From positions 2,728,001 to 2,792,000 of the forward strand of contig FNSS01000001.1 in assembly GCA_900104855.1 (NCBI GenBank): 64,000 nt of DNA, written 5' to 3'. Both the position numbers and the translations under genes were made by a program. This DNA is from Rhizobiales bacterium GAS188. GTDB lineage: Bacteria > Pseudomonadota > Alphaproteobacteria > Rhizobiales > Beijerinckiaceae. Shown piece by piece: positions 42,589 to 52,485 of this stretch; position 1 is the stretch's first letter, and each line of letters begins with the position of its first letter. Below the pieces are notes generated by a model. The model saw only the letters and a program-made list of their open reading frames with translations. It ran no database searches and was not told the origin of the DNA.

Positions 42589-44094
42589 CTACTCCCAGTG
42601 GACGACTGACATGTCGTTGGCGAAGACAGCGGAATCCTTCCACAACCCCCTCAGCTTGGCATTGGCCACCGTGATCTGCTGCGGCTGGAACAGGAAGGCG
42701 TTGACTGCGTCGGTCGCCAATTGCTTCTGCGCTTGCGCCAGATAGGTCTTGCGCTCGGTCTGATCGACCGTGCTGTTCGCCTTCTTCATGATGTCGCGGA
42801 AGGTCTGGCTGTCATATTGGAAATAGTAGCTGGGGTCGGCATAGATCATCAGGTCCATGGGCTCGACATGGCTGATGATGGTCAGGTCGAAATTCTTGTC
42901 CTTGTAGACGCCCGACAGCCATTGCGCCCATTCGACATTCTCGATCTTGGCATCGACCCCGACCTTGGCGAGCTCGGCCGCGATGACCTCGCCGCCCTGG
43001 CGCGCATAGGCCGGGGGCGGCAAGGTCAGGGTCAGCTTGAGCGGCGTCGCGACACCTGCCTCCTTGAGCAAGGCCTTCGCCTTCTCGGGATCGTAAGGAT
43101 AGGTGCCGGCGAGGTCGACATAGCCCGGATCGAGCGGCACGTAATGCGAGCCGATCGGTGCGCCATAGCCGTTCATGGGTCCATCGATGATCGATTTGCG
43201 GTCGATCGCATAGGCGAGAGCGCGGCGCACCCGGACATCGTCGAGCGGCTTCCTCTTGTTGTTGATCGACATGATCGTCTTGCTCTCCGTGCCCCCGACA
43301 GTCACCTGGAAGCGCGGATCGCTTTTGAACTGGTCGACGCTTTGCGTCGAGGTGAAGCGCGGGATGGCGTCGACATCGCCGGCGAGTAGCGCAGCGACCT
43401 GGGCGGCCGGATCGTTGATGATGCGGAACGTCACCTTGTTGAGCTTGATCTTGGCGGCGTCGCGATAACCGTCCCATTTGGCCATGGCGACGGATGAGCC
43501 TTTCACCCAATTGACGAATTTGAAGGGGCCGGTGCCGACCGGATTGGTCGCGTTGGTCGGCTCGCTCTTGGGGTCGACGATGACGGCGGGTGACAGGCCG
43601 AGCTCGAACAGCGCATCGGGCGCTGCATCCTTGAAGGTGATGGCGACGGTCGAGGCATCGGGCGTCTCGATCGTGCTTACCGTCTGGAAGAAGGCCTTGA
43701 GCTTGTTGGTCGAATCGGCGGCGGCGGCGCGCTCGAAGGAGTATTTCACATCGGCCGAGGAGAAGGTTTCGCCATCCTGGAACTTCACCCCGGACAGGAG
43801 CTTGAACGTATAGGTCTTCACGTCCGGCGACACGGTCCAGCTCGAGGCGAGCAGCGGCGTCACCGAGCCGTCGCCATTCACCTTGGTGAGGCCCTCATAG
43901 ATGTTGTAATCGGTGATTTCGCCGATCGCGGCGGCGGCGCCTGTGGTGGCGTCGAGGCCGGGCGGCTCGAGTACCATGCCGATGACGATGGAGTCCTTGC
44001 CGGATTGCGCCTGTGCGGCCAAAGGCAAGGCGGCGAACGGCAGGGCGGCGGCGAGCGCCAGCGCCGTCGCGGTGAGCGAAATTTTGACGATCAT
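42589..44094 (-). CDS. Periplasmic substrate-binding protein, peptide/opine ABC type (SBP_bac_5)
   Basis: This 501-residue protein has a signal peptide (MIVKISLTATALALAAALPF to AQAQ) and the DppA/OppA-like fold. Markers are IGMVLEPPGLDATTGAAAAIGEI in part, GLTKVNGDGSVTPLLASSW, VKFQDGETFSSADVKYSFER, NPVGTGPFKFVNW and DDVRVRRALAYAIDR. Such proteins bind peptides, opines or nickel chelates in the periplasm. TGGAGG precedes the ATG at 44094. No permease or ATPase gene is adjacent, so it is an orphan binding protein here. Confidence 0.93.
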   Translation of the reverse strand: MIVKISLTATALALAAALPFAALPLAAQAQSGKDSIVIGMVLEPPGLDATTGAAAAIGEITDYNIYEGLTKVNGDGSVTPLLASSWTVSPDVKTYTFKLLSGVKFQDGETFSSADVKYSFERAAAADSTNKLKAFFQTVSTIETPDASTVAITFKDAAPDALFELGLSPAVIVDPKSEPTNATNPVGTGPFKFVNWVKGSSVAMAKWDGYRDAAKIKLNKVTFRIINDPAAQVAALLAGDVDAIPRFTSTQSVDQFKSDPRFQVTVGGTESKTIMSINNKRKPLDDVRVRRALAYAIDRKSIIDGPMNGYGAPIGSHYVPLDPGYVDLAGTYPYDPEKAKALLKEAGVATPLKLTLTLPPPAYARQGGEVIAAELAKVGVDAKIENVEWAQWLSGVYKDKNFDLTIISHVEPMDLMIYADPSYYFQYDSQTFRDIMKKANSTVDQTERKTYLAQAQKQLATDAVNAFLFQPQQITVANAKLRGLWKDSAVFANDMSVVHWE

Positions 44095-44240
44095 TATGGC
44101 CTCCACCGGGCACGCCCGGGAACACAGGTTTCGCAGGTCTGGCACGTCCTCTCCGAAAGGAGATGCGATCGTGCCGCCCGCTCGGTCGCGAGTGTGCCCG
44201 GTGGATCGGCGGCGTCAAGAGGGCAGCGAGGCGCGCCAAT

Positions 44241-44335
44241 GCAGCCCGGGATCGCGGGCGTCCCGCCCGCCCTTGCGAACGGCGAGGCTGCCGCACCGCC
44301 GCGAATAGGGCGACCGAGACGGTCGCGGTCCCAGG
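44241..44335. repeat. Dispersed repeat with GCGGGCGTCCCGCCCGC and GCGACCGAGACGGTCGC palindromes
   Basis: The left end GATCGCGGGCGTCCCGCCCGC (in part) and the right end GGGCGACCGAGACGGTCGC then GGTCCCAGG are both palindromic. The unit recurs twice, in inverse orientation, at 52486-52656. It lies in the gap between the binding protein and the GST gene. No gene is seen. Confidence 0.85.
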
Positions 44336-44365
44336 AGAAAGGTGGGCGCCGGCGCGAAACTGAGG

Positions 44366-45052
44366 TCAGGCGGCGCGCGAGACGTTCTGCGGGAACATGT
44401 GGCGACGCGCCTCGTCGTCCATCTCGGTCTTGAAGGCGAACTTCTCCTTCAAGGCCCTCGCCCGCTCGGCCGCCGGGCGCGCGCTGATCTCGTCGAAGAG
44501 CCGTTTCAGGTTCGGCAGCTTGGCCCAGGCGGTGTCGCCCAAGATGTACGGCACGACGCCCGCCCAACCCCATACCGCCATGTCGACGATAGTGTAGTCG
44601 CCGCCCAGCATGTAGCGGTGCTTGCCGAGCTGAGTGTCGAGGATGCCCCAATGACGCTCCGCCTCATGCCGATAGCGGTTGATCGCATAGGCAAGCTGCT
44701 CGGGGGCATGGTGCTTGAAGTGCACCGCCTGGCCCGAATAAGGCCCGATGCCGGTCGCGACAAACATCAGCCAGGACAGCATCTGGCCCCGAGCGGCCGG
44801 CGCGTTCGGCGGCAGGAACTTGCCGCTCTTCTCGGCGAGATAGATGAGGATCGCATTGCTGTCGAACACGGTCGCGTCACCGTCGACGATCGCCGGCGTC
44901 TTGCCATTCGGGTTGATGGCAAGGAATTCCGGCTTGAATTGCTCGCCCTTGCGCGTGTCGACCGGCACGACCTCATAGGGCAGGCCGGATTCCTCCAGGA
45001 ACAGGGCGATTTTCGCAGGGTTGGGCGAGGGGTGGTAATAGAATTTGATCAC
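44366..45052 (-). CDS. Glutathione S-transferase family protein
   Basis: This 228-residue protein has a thioredoxin-like N-terminal domain (MIKFYYHPSPNPAKIALFLEE, then NPNGKTPAIVDGDATVFDSNAILIYLAE in part, with the DSNAI glutathione-contact segment) and an all-helical C-terminal domain with YTIVDMAVWGWAG. It resembles the YfcG/GstB group. The start is GTG at 45052. The role may be detoxification or disulfide exchange. It stands alone. Confidence 0.92.
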   Translation of the reverse strand: MIKFYYHPSPNPAKIALFLEESGLPYEVVPVDTRKGEQFKPEFLAINPNGKTPAIVDGDATVFDSNAILIYLAEKSGKFLPPNAPAARGQMLSWLMFVATGIGPYSGQAVHFKHHAPEQLAYAINRYRHEAERHWGILDTQLGKHRYMLGGDYTIVDMAVWGWAGVVPYILGDTAWAKLPNLKRLFDEISARPAAERARALKEKFAFKTEMDDEARRHMFPQNVSRAA

Positions 45053-45328
45053 GAGAGATCTCCTGTTTGTAGGCGCGTGATAGAAGCCACACTGCGAGCC
45101 CGATACAAGCCAGCCCTTCTGCCGCTGCGAACCCCCTCATTTCTCGACGATGCATGGCGAATTGTGCTGGAATGACAGCCGGTTCCGCCGAAAATTCCGC
45201 CGCGGGGGTCGCGAATTCTTCAGATTTTGCGCACATGAATGTGAGCTTGCTCCCATGTTCGTGAGAGCCGCCGTGCACCGGGCCTGCTAGATGAAGGTGG
45301 TTGCCTCTTTTCAGATCGGACATCCGTC

Positions 45329-46069
45329 ATGCGAAGCGGATTTTTGGCCCTTATGGGGGGCAGCATCTTAGCGAGCAGCATCTTGTGCGCCGTCGCGCTT
45401 CCGGCCAAGGCCGAGCCGGTGCGCAAGGTCATCGAACTGTTCACCAGCCAGGGCTGCAATTCCTGCCCGCCGGCCGATCGCCTCGCGGCGCAAATGGCGC
45501 ATGAGCCGGGCACTGTGGTGATCTCGCTGCCTGTCGACTACTGGGATTATCTCGGCTGGAAGGACAGTTTCGCCTCGCCCGCCTTCACGGCGCGGCAAAG
45601 GGCCTATTCGAAGGCGCGCGGCGACATGCAGATCTATACGCCGCAAGCGGTGATCGACGGCATCGCGCATGCGGTGGGGTCCGAGCGCGACGCCATCGAG
45701 GCCGCGGCTGCGGCGAGCCGCGCGCCGGAGGTTGCGATCACCGATACGCTCAACGGCGATCAATTGCGGATCGATGTCGCCGCAGGGCCTGATGCCGGCA
45801 AACAGGCCAAGGTCTGGCTCGTTCCTATCCTCTCGGCCGCAAGCGTCGCCATCGGCCGCGGCGAGAATGCCGGGGCGACGGTCACCTACACCAATGTCGC
45901 ACGCGAGCTGCGCAAGCTCGGCGATTGGGATGGCGGGGCGCGCAAGTTCGATGTCTCGGCGGCCGAGCTGCGCAAGCTCGGCGCCGACAGCGCCGCCGTC
46001 CTGCTGCAGGCAGATAGCGGCGGCCTGCCCGGTCGCATCCTCGGCGCCGCCATCGTCAAGCTGAAATAG
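45329..46069 (+). CDS. Secreted DUF1223 thioredoxin-like protein
   Basis: This 246-residue protein has a signal peptide (residues 1-28, ending LPAKA) and then the DUF1223 domain. VIELFTSQGCNSCPPADR has a CNSC thioredoxin-like pair, and SLPVDYWDYLGWKDSFASP and MQIYTPQAVIDG are family blocks. Proteins of this family are predicted to be periplasmic redox proteins. The function is unknown. It has its own promoter region of about 270 bp, where no gene was seen. Confidence 0.93.
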   Translation: MRSGFLALMGGSILASSILCAVALPAKAEPVRKVIELFTSQGCNSCPPADRLAAQMAHEPGTVVISLPVDYWDYLGWKDSFASPAFTARQRAYSKARGDMQIYTPQAVIDGIAHAVGSERDAIEAAAAASRAPEVAITDTLNGDQLRIDVAAGPDAGKQAKVWLVPILSAASVAIGRGENAGATVTYTNVARELRKLGDWDGGARKFDVSAAELRKLGADSAAVLLQADSGGLPGRILGAAIVKLK

Positions 46070-46199
46070 ACCTCACTCCCTCGCATAGGTGGCCTTCTGC
46101 CCCGGCCACTGGCAGCTCGCGACGAACGGCGCTAGCGTGCGGCCCGGCCGGGCGGTACCGCTTGGCCGTCAAGATCTTGGCCCATCAAGATCGCACGCC

Positions 46200-46262
46200 A
46201 CTTCAACGGTTTGAGCTTGGCCTTGTCGCAAAAGTGATGTCCACTTATGCGGATCATGCTCT
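46200..46262. repeat. Rhizobial-type inverted repeat (GCATGATCCGCA...TTTTGCGACAAGG family)
   Basis: Read on the minus strand, AGAGCATGATCCGCATAAG is followed by TGGACATCACTTTTGCGACAAGG (in part), an imperfect palindrome. This dispersed element type is common between genes in Hyphomicrobiales. It covers the region just upstream of ggt and argues that the open frame from 46162 is not translated there. Confidence 0.6.
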
Positions 46263-46293
46263 AAACGTCGAGGCGCAATCCAGCGAGGCTCTC

Positions 46294-48138
46294 ATGTTCA
46301 CCACCCGCCCCGAGATCAAAGGCACCTTTGGCGTCGTCGCCTCGACGCATTGGATCGCGAGCTCGGTCGGCATGTCGATGCTGGAAAAGGGCGGCAATGC
46401 CTTCGATGCCTGCGTGGCGGCGGGCTTGATGCTGCAGATCCTCGAGCCGCATCTGTGCGGCCCGGGCGGTGACTTGCCGGCCATCTTCCACTCGCGGCGC
46501 AGCGGCAAGACCGAGGTGCTGTGCGCACAGGGCGTGGCGCCGGCCGGCGCCACCATCGCGCATTATCGCGGCAAGCTCGGCCTCGATCTCATCCCGGGCT
46601 CGGGCTTCCTCGCGACCGTCGTGCCCGGCGTCTTCGACGGCTATATGGCGCTGCTCCAGGATCACGGCTCGCTCGACATCGAGGAAGTGCTGTCGCCCGC
46701 CATCCATTATGCGCGCCACGGCCATCCGGTGTTGCCGCGCGTCTGCCAGACGATCGCCGATATCGGACCTTTCTTCGCGCAATATTGGCCGAGCTCGGCC
46801 GCCACCTGGATGCCGGGCGGGCAGGGTCCGACAGCCGATTCCCTGTTCAAGAACCCAGTGCTCGCAGACACCTATGAGCGCATCCTCGGCGAGGCCAAAT
46901 CCGCCAAGGGCGGGCGCGAGGCGAGGGTCGCGGCAGCGCGGCGCGCCTATATGCAGGGCTTCGTCGCCGAGGCGATCGAACGCTTCGCCACCGGCTCGGA
47001 GCTGATGGATTCCTCGGGGCAAGCCAATAAGGGCGTGATCACCGCTCATGACATGGCGAGCTGGCAGGCAAGCTACGAAACGCCGCTCACCTATGATTAC
47101 GACCGCTGGACGCTGTGCAAGACCGGGCCCTGGGGCCAGGGGCCGGTGCTCGCCCAGACGCTGTCGATCCTCAAGGGCTTCGAGATCGCCAAGATGGATC
47201 CGGCAGGCCCCGATTTCGTGCACACCGTCGCCGAGGCGATGAAGCTCGCTTTTGCTGATCGCGAAGCCTATTACGGCGACCCCAAATTCTCGATCGTGCC
47301 CATGGAGAAGCTGCTCGGCGAAGCTTATGCGGCCGGCAGGCGCCAGCTCGTCACCGATCGCGCCTCCCATGAGCTGCGTCCGGGCGTGCTGCCGGGTTTC
47401 GAGGAGCAGATCGCCAGGACCTTCGCGGCGCTGGCCAAGGGCGGCGGCAAGGCCGCGAGCGTGCTGACGCGCGAGCCGACCATGGCGCATCTCCTGCCGG
47501 GCGCGCAGCGCGGCAACGCGCCCGTGACGCCGCTCGCGGCGCGCAGCGCCAGGCGCGGCGACACGGTGCATATCGACGTCATCGACCGGCACGGCAACAT
47601 GATTTCGGCCACGCCTTCGGGTGGTTGGCTGCAATCCTCGCCGGTCATTCCCGAGCTCGGCTTCTGCCTCAATACGCGCGGCCAGATGTTCTGGCTGGAT
47701 GAAGGCCTGCCCTCGAGCCTCGAACCCGGCAAGCGGCCGCGCACCACGCTCTCGCCGTCGCTGGCGCTCGAGGACGGCGAGCCGCGCCTGGTGTTCGGCA
47801 CGCCGGGCGGCGACCAGCAGGACCAGTGGCAGGCTTCGCTCTTCCTGCGCCATGTGCATCATGGGTTGAACCTGCAGGAGGCGATCGACCTGCCGATGTT
47901 CCACACGGCGCATTTTCCGGGCTCTTTCTATCCGCGCGACAGCCGGCCCGGCCATCTTCTGGTCGAGGAGACGGTCGGCAAGGACACGATCAAGGAGCTC
48001 GAGAAGCGCGGCCACGAGGTCGAGGTGGCTCCGGCCTGGTCGGCCGGACGCCTCACTGCCGCCAAGCGCGGCAAGGACGGCGTGTTGCGCGCCGCAGCGA
48101 CACCGCGCCTGATGCAGGCCTATGCGGTCGGCCGGTGA
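46294..48138 (+). CDS. ggt: Gamma-glutamyltransferase family protein
   Basis: This Ntn-hydrolase proenzyme has 614 residues. The autocleavage Thr is about residue 424 in RRGDTVHIDVIDRHGN. Other blocks are GVVASTHWIASSVGMSMLEKGGNAFDACVAAGLML in overlapping parts, LEPHLCGPGGDL, and the substrate-site TPSGGWLQSSPVIPELGF. No signal peptide is seen, so the enzyme may be cytoplasmic, unlike E. coli Ggt. Glutathione, gamma-glutamyl peptides or cephalosporin-like amides are possible substrates. I chose the ATG at 46294. The frame extends to 46162, but that part is a dispersed repeat. The next gene starts 7 bp downstream (or overlaps, if its ATG at 48122 is used). Confidence 0.9.
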   Translation: MFTTRPEIKGTFGVVASTHWIASSVGMSMLEKGGNAFDACVAAGLMLQILEPHLCGPGGDLPAIFHSRRSGKTEVLCAQGVAPAGATIAHYRGKLGLDLIPGSGFLATVVPGVFDGYMALLQDHGSLDIEEVLSPAIHYARHGHPVLPRVCQTIADIGPFFAQYWPSSAATWMPGGQGPTADSLFKNPVLADTYERILGEAKSAKGGREARVAAARRAYMQGFVAEAIERFATGSELMDSSGQANKGVITAHDMASWQASYETPLTYDYDRWTLCKTGPWGQGPVLAQTLSILKGFEIAKMDPAGPDFVHTVAEAMKLAFADREAYYGDPKFSIVPMEKLLGEAYAAGRRQLVTDRASHELRPGVLPGFEEQIARTFAALAKGGGKAASVLTREPTMAHLLPGAQRGNAPVTPLAARSARRGDTVHIDVIDRHGNMISATPSGGWLQSSPVIPELGFCLNTRGQMFWLDEGLPSSLEPGKRPRTTLSPSLALEDGEPRLVFGTPGGDQQDQWQASLFLRHVHHGLNLQEAIDLPMFHTAHFPGSFYPRDSRPGHLLVEETVGKDTIKELEKRGHEVEVAPAWSAGRLTAAKRGKDGVLRAAATPRLMQAYAVGR

Positions 48139-48145
48139 GGGGCCG

Positions 48146-49282
48146 GTGGCGCTGATCCAATACATCAACAAGGCCTGGCTCGAAGCCGGCGCCGTCAAGC
48201 GGCTGCCGCGCGAGCTCGCCGAGCTCGGCGTGAAGCGCCCGCTGCTCTGCACCGATCCCGGGGTCTTCGCTGCGGGCCTCGAGGGGAGACTGCGTCCCCA
48301 TTGGCCGCAAGACGCTCCCTTCACGATGTTCGGCGCGACGCCGAGCAACCCGACCGCCGCTGCCGTGCGGGCCGCGCGCGACGTCTATCTGCGCGAAGGC
48401 TGCGACGGGCTCGTTGCGCTCGGCGGCGGCTCGCCCATCGACCTCGCCAAGGGCGTCGGGCTGATGCTGACGCAAAAGGAGCCCTTGGAAGAGCTCGACG
48501 TGATCCGCAAGGGCGGCGCCAAGATCGGCAAGCAGCCGCCGCTGATCGCTATCCCGACCACGGCCGGAACCGGCAGCGAGGTCTCGATCGGCGCCATCGT
48601 CATCACCGATGACGGACGCAAGGCGACTTTCGCGAGCCGCCATCTGGTGCCGGCCGTGGCGCTCTGCGACCCCGAGCTGACGCTCGGCCTGCCGCCCGGG
48701 CTGACCGCCGCGACCGGAATGGACGCGGTGGCCCATTGCATCGAGACCTATCTGTCGCCCGTGGACAACCCGGTCGCCGACGCCATCGCGCTCGACGGAC
48801 TGAGGCGCAGCGTCAAGAACGGAGCGCTGAAGCGGGCCGTCAAGCATGGCGACGACCTTGCGGCGCGCACCGAGATGATGACGGCGGCACTCGAAGGCGC
48901 GCTCGCCTTCGCCAAGGGGCTCGGGGCCGTGCATGCGATGAGCCACTCGATCGGCCGGCTGAAGGCGCTCAACCTGCATCACGGCACGCTCAACGCCGTG
49001 ATCCTGCCCTCAGTCTTGCGCTTCAATGCGGACGCGGCGCCGGCCAAGATGCAGGCTCTGGCGCAAGCGATGGGTCTTCATCCGGGCGAGGATGTCGCCG
49101 GCGCGATCGAGACGCTCAATCGCGAGATCGGCATGCCGGCCTCGCTCGGCGCCATGGGCGTGACGGCGGCCCTGATGGAGGATCTGGTGGCGGTCGCGCT
49201 CACCGATTCGGCCGGCGCCACCAACCCGATCCGCGCCTCGGCCGAGGATTACCGGCACCTCTATGCGCAGGCGATCGGGTAG
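48146..49282 (+). CDS. Iron-containing alcohol dehydrogenase
   Basis: This Fe-ADH family protein, about 378 residues, has the NAD-binding motif VALGGGSPIDLAKGV and IPTTAGTGSEVS. The metal site lies in DAVAHCIETYLS (Asp and His), MSHSIGRLKALNLHHG (His residues) and nearby. It is close in form to the maleylacetate-reductase/lactaldehyde dehydrogenase branch. GTG at 48146 follows GTGAGGGG. An ATG at 48122 would overlap the ggt stop by 17 bp. It should be co-transcribed with ggt. The substrate is unknown. Confidence 0.9.
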   Translation: MALIQYINKAWLEAGAVKRLPRELAELGVKRPLLCTDPGVFAAGLEGRLRPHWPQDAPFTMFGATPSNPTAAAVRAARDVYLREGCDGLVALGGGSPIDLAKGVGLMLTQKEPLEELDVIRKGGAKIGKQPPLIAIPTTAGTGSEVSIGAIVITDDGRKATFASRHLVPAVALCDPELTLGLPPGLTAATGMDAVAHCIETYLSPVDNPVADAIALDGLRRSVKNGALKRAVKHGDDLAARTEMMTAALEGALAFAKGLGAVHAMSHSIGRLKALNLHHGTLNAVILPSVLRFNADAAPAKMQALAQAMGLHPGEDVAGAIETLNREIGMPASLGAMGVTAALMEDLVAVALTDSAGATNPIRASAEDYRHLYAQAIG

Positions 49283-49291
49283 TGCAGCCGC

Positions 49292-51133
49292 TCACCCCGC
49301 TGCCTGCAGATCCTTGAGGGCGGCGGCTCCCGCCTCGAATTGCAGTCGCGCGAGGCGCGCGTAGAGGCCGTAGCGGGCGACCAGTTCGGCGTGCTTGCCC
49401 TCTTCGACGATCCGCCCGCTGTCGAGCACGAGGATGCGATCGGCCGACAGCACGGTCGCAAGCCTGTGCGCGACGACGAGCGTGGTGCGCCCCCGCATCA
49501 GCGTGTCGAGCGCTCCCTGCACCAGCGCCTCGCTTTCGGCGTCGAGCGCCGAGGTCGCTTCGTCGAGCAGCAGGATCGGCGCGTCCTTGAGGATGGCGCG
49601 CGCGATGGCGAGACGCTGGCGCTGGCCGCCCGAAAGCGTGACGCCGCGTTCGCCGAGCATGGTGTCGTAGCCTTTCGGCAAGGCCCGGATGAACTCGTCG
49701 GCCGCGGCGAGCTCGGCCGCCCGGCGCAAGGCGGCATCGCCGGCGCCCGGCGAGCCGTAGCGGATATTCTCGGCGACGGTCGCACCGAACACCACCGGGT
49801 CCTGGGCGACGAGCGCGACGCGCTTGCGTGCTTCGACCGGATCCGCGAGGGTCAGATCGACGCCGTCGATCGTGACCCTGCCCGATTGCGGGTCGTAGAA
49901 GCGCAAGATGAGCTGGAACACCGTGGTCTTGCCGGCACCCGAGGGCCCGACGAGGGCGATGCGCTCGCCCGGCGCCACGTTGAAGGAGAGATGATCGAGC
50001 GCCGAGGTCGTGCCCTTCCCCGCATAGGCGAAGCTGACATCCTCGAAGGCGACACGCCCCTGCGGAGACGGCAGAGCTTGCGGCCGCGCCGGCGCTGCGA
50101 TCGCCGGCCGGGTCGCGAGGATGTCGGCGAGGCGCTCGGCGGCGCCGGCGGCCGACGATAATTCGGCCCAAACCTCGGAGAGCTGTCCGAGCGCCGAGGC
50201 CGCGAGCACCGCAAACAGCACGAATTGCGACAGCGTCCCGCCCGTCATGCGGCCTGCGAGCACATCCTGCGCGCCGACCCACAGGACCGCGACCACGCTG
50301 GCGAGCACCAGGAAGATGCCGACCCCGGTGAGGACGGCGCGCGCCCTCGTCGAGGCCCGGGCGGCCTCGAAGGCGCCTTCGACCGCCGAGGCATAGCGCG
50401 CGATCGTCATGCGCTCGGCGCCGAAGGCCTGCAGGGTGCGGACCGCGCCGACCTGCTCGACCGCATAGGCGGCCGTATCCGCCAGGCGGTCCTGCGCGGC
50501 GCGCGAGCGCTTGCGCACGGCACGGCCCGAGAAGACCAGCGGCAGCACGATCAGCGGGATGGCGAGAGACACGAAGCCGGAAAGGCGCGGGCTGGTATAG
50601 ACCATCAGCGCAGCCGCACCGACGAACAGGACGAGGTTGCGCAGCAGCACCGAGGCCGAGGCGCCGAAGGCGGATTTGATCTGCGTCGTGTCGGCCGTGA
50701 GCCGCGACACGATATCGCCCGAGCGACTGGCGTCGAAAAAAGCGGGTTCGAGGCGGGTGAGGTGGGTGAAGACCTCGCCGCGCAGATCGGCCACGATGCG
50801 TTCGCCCAAGGTGATCACGAGGTAGTAGCGCGTGGCGCTCGCCAGCGCGAGCACCACGGCGACGGCGATCAGGGCGCCGAAATAGCTGTCGATGAAGCCT
50901 GCATTATCGGCGTTGAAGCCGAGATCGATGACCCGGCGCACCGCAAGCGGCAGGACGAGCGTCGCCGCGGAGGCCGCCAGCAAAGCGAGCGCGGCGAGCG
51001 CGATCCGGCCCCTATAGCGGCTGGCAAAGGGCAAAACGGCCTTGAGGGCGCCGAGATGCGGGCGCTTGCGCTCAGGCGCCGCCGCTTGCGTCGTGCTCAA
51101 GGCCGCGCCGTCCTGGTCTGCGATCGTGCTCAT
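49292..51133 (-). CDS. ABC transporter, fused permease and ATPase (MsbA/exporter type)
   Basis: This 613-residue half-size exporter has an N-terminal transmembrane domain of six helices (about 35-320, with [12 protein letters not shown] and [25 protein letters not shown] in part) and a C-terminal ATPase. The ATPase has [16 protein letters not shown] (Walker A), [17 protein letters not shown] (signature), [16 protein letters not shown] (Walker B) and VAHRL (H-loop). It should act as a homodimer exporting a lipid, drug or peptide. Convergent with the Fe-ADH gene, it ends 10 bp after that stop. The cargo is not deducible. Confidence 0.95.
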   Translation of the reverse strand: MSTIADQDGAALSTTQAAAPERKRPHLGALKAVLPFASRYRGRIALAALALLAASAATLVLPLAVRRVIDLGFNADNAGFIDSYFGALIAVAVVLALASATRYYLVITLGERIVADLRGEVFTHLTRLEPAFFDASRSGDIVSRLTADTTQIKSAFGASASVLLRNLVLFVGAAALMVYTSPRLSGFVSLAIPLIVLPLVFSGRAVRKRSRAAQDRLADTAAYAVEQVGAVRTLQAFGAERMTIARYASAVEGAFEAARASTRARAVLTGVGIFLVLASVVAVLWVGAQDVLAGRMTGGTLSQFVLFAVLAASALGQLSEVWAELSSAAGAAERLADILATRPAIAAPARPQALPSPQGRVAFEDVSFAYAGKGTTSALDHLSFNVAPGERIALVGPSGAGKTTVFQLILRFYDPQSGRVTIDGVDLTLADPVEARKRVALVAQDPVVFGATVAENIRYGSPGAGDAALRRAAELAAADEFIRALPKGYDTMLGERGVTLSGGQRQRLAIARAILKDAPILLLDEATSALDAESEALVQGALDTLMRGRTTLVVAHRLATVLSADRILVLDSGRIVEEGKHAELVARYGLYARLARLQFEAGAAALKDLQAAG

Positions 51134-51212
51134 CGGCCCTCACTAGACTGCCGAGCGATGATGCGCCATGCGACAGGAGGTGTCGATTGGGGGCCCAGCG
51201 GCGCCCTGCTGC

Positions 51213-52451
51213 CTAGGTCTCGACCAGCCCCGTGGTCGAGCCGCTGGCGCTCGAATCGGCATGGCCATGTGGCAAGGCGAGATAATCGCGCGAGCGCATC
51301 TCGATGAGGCGCGAGGCGGTACGCCGGAACTCGAACATCTCGGCACCGGTATCGCCGACATAAAGCGCCTCGGGCTCTGATTCGGCGGAGGCGATGAGCT
51401 TCACATGGCGCTCATAGAGCGTATCGATCAGGGCGATGAAGCGCTTGGCATGGTTGCGACGGTCGAAATTCATGACCGGGACCGCATCGATGATCAGCGT
51501 GTGGAAGCCCTGGGCGAGCGCGATATAGTCGGAGGCGCCGAGCGGGTCGACGCACAGGTCGCGAAAGCTGAAGCGCGCGACGCCTTGCGCCTGCAGCGGC
51601 ACCTTCACGGCATGGCCCTTCACATGCAGGGTCAGCGCCGCAGGCTTCGCCCCGCCGGTGAGACGCACGAAGACACGGTCGAGCGCGGCCCTCGCGGCGG
51701 CGTCCGCCGGGCAATACCAGACCTGCTCGCCCTCGAGCTTCTCGAGGCGGAAATCGGCGCGCGCCTCGAGCCGCACCGTCTCGACCCGCTCCTCCAGGAG
51801 CTTGAGGAAGGGCAGGAACAGGGCCCGGTTCAAGCCGCCCTCATAAAGGCGGTCCGGCTCGACATTGGAGGTCGCGACCAGCACCACGCCCTGCGCGAAC
51901 AAGGCGGTGAACAAGCGCCCCAGGATCATGGCGTCGGCGATATCGGTCACCGCGAACTCATCGAAGCACAATAGCCGCGACTCCTCGGCGATCGTCTGGG
52001 CGACCGGCCCGATCGGATCGCCGTTCCGGATGTCGCCTGTCTTGATCTTGTCGCGGACGATGCGGATGCGCTCATGCACATCCGCCATGAAGACGTTGAA
52101 ATGGGCACGCCTTTTGGCCGAAAGCTCGACGCTGTCGAAGAACAGGTCCATGAGCATCGTCTTGCCGCGCCCGACCGGCCCGTAAATATAGAGCCCGCGC
52201 AGGGCTTCCGCATCGGCCGCGCCATTGCCGCGGCCGAACAGCCGCGCCAAGCGCAAGCGCGAATTGGCGTTGCGGCGCTGCACCAGCCGTTGCGCCAGCT
52301 CGTCGAGCCGGCCGATCAGGTCGAGCTGGGCCGAGTCGCGCTCGAGCGTGCCCGCCGCCACCAGGGCGTCGTAACGCGTCAGGACGCTGTGCTGCTCGGC
52401 TGAAGTCTCGGAAAGGGCCATCGAAACGGGGTGGAATTTGGGGGGCCGCAT
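51213..52451 (-). CDS. zapE: Cell division protein ZapE (AFG1-family ATPase)
   Basis: ZapE is an ATPase that associates with the Z-ring and is conserved as AFG1/LACE1 in mitochondria. The 412-residue protein has Walker A GPVGRGKTMLMDLFF, Walker B LLCFDEFAVTDIADAMILGRLF in part, VVLVATSNVEPDRLY, and the family C-terminus FIALIDTLYERHVKLIASAE. ATG codons at 52451 and 52421 are both possible. The latter begins at MALSETSAEQHSVLTRYDAL, which fits the family. It stands alone, 79 bp upstream of the exporter start on the same strand. Confidence 0.95.
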   Translation of the reverse strand: MRPPKFHPVSMALSETSAEQHSVLTRYDALVAAGTLERDSAQLDLIGRLDELAQRLVQRRNANSRLRLARLFGRGNGAADAEALRGLYIYGPVGRGKTMLMDLFFDSVELSAKRRAHFNVFMADVHERIRIVRDKIKTGDIRNGDPIGPVAQTIAEESRLLCFDEFAVTDIADAMILGRLFTALFAQGVVLVATSNVEPDRLYEGGLNRALFLPFLKLLEERVETVRLEARADFRLEKLEGEQVWYCPADAAARAALDRVFVRLTGGAKPAALTLHVKGHAVKVPLQAQGVARFSFRDLCVDPLGASDYIALAQGFHTLIIDAVPVMNFDRRNHAKRFIALIDTLYERHVKLIASAESEPEALYVGDTGAEMFEFRRTASRLIEMRSRDYLALPHGHADSSASGSTTGLVET

Positions 52452-52485
52452 CCCCTAGCCCCCTTGGGCGGCGCTGCCAAGTGGC

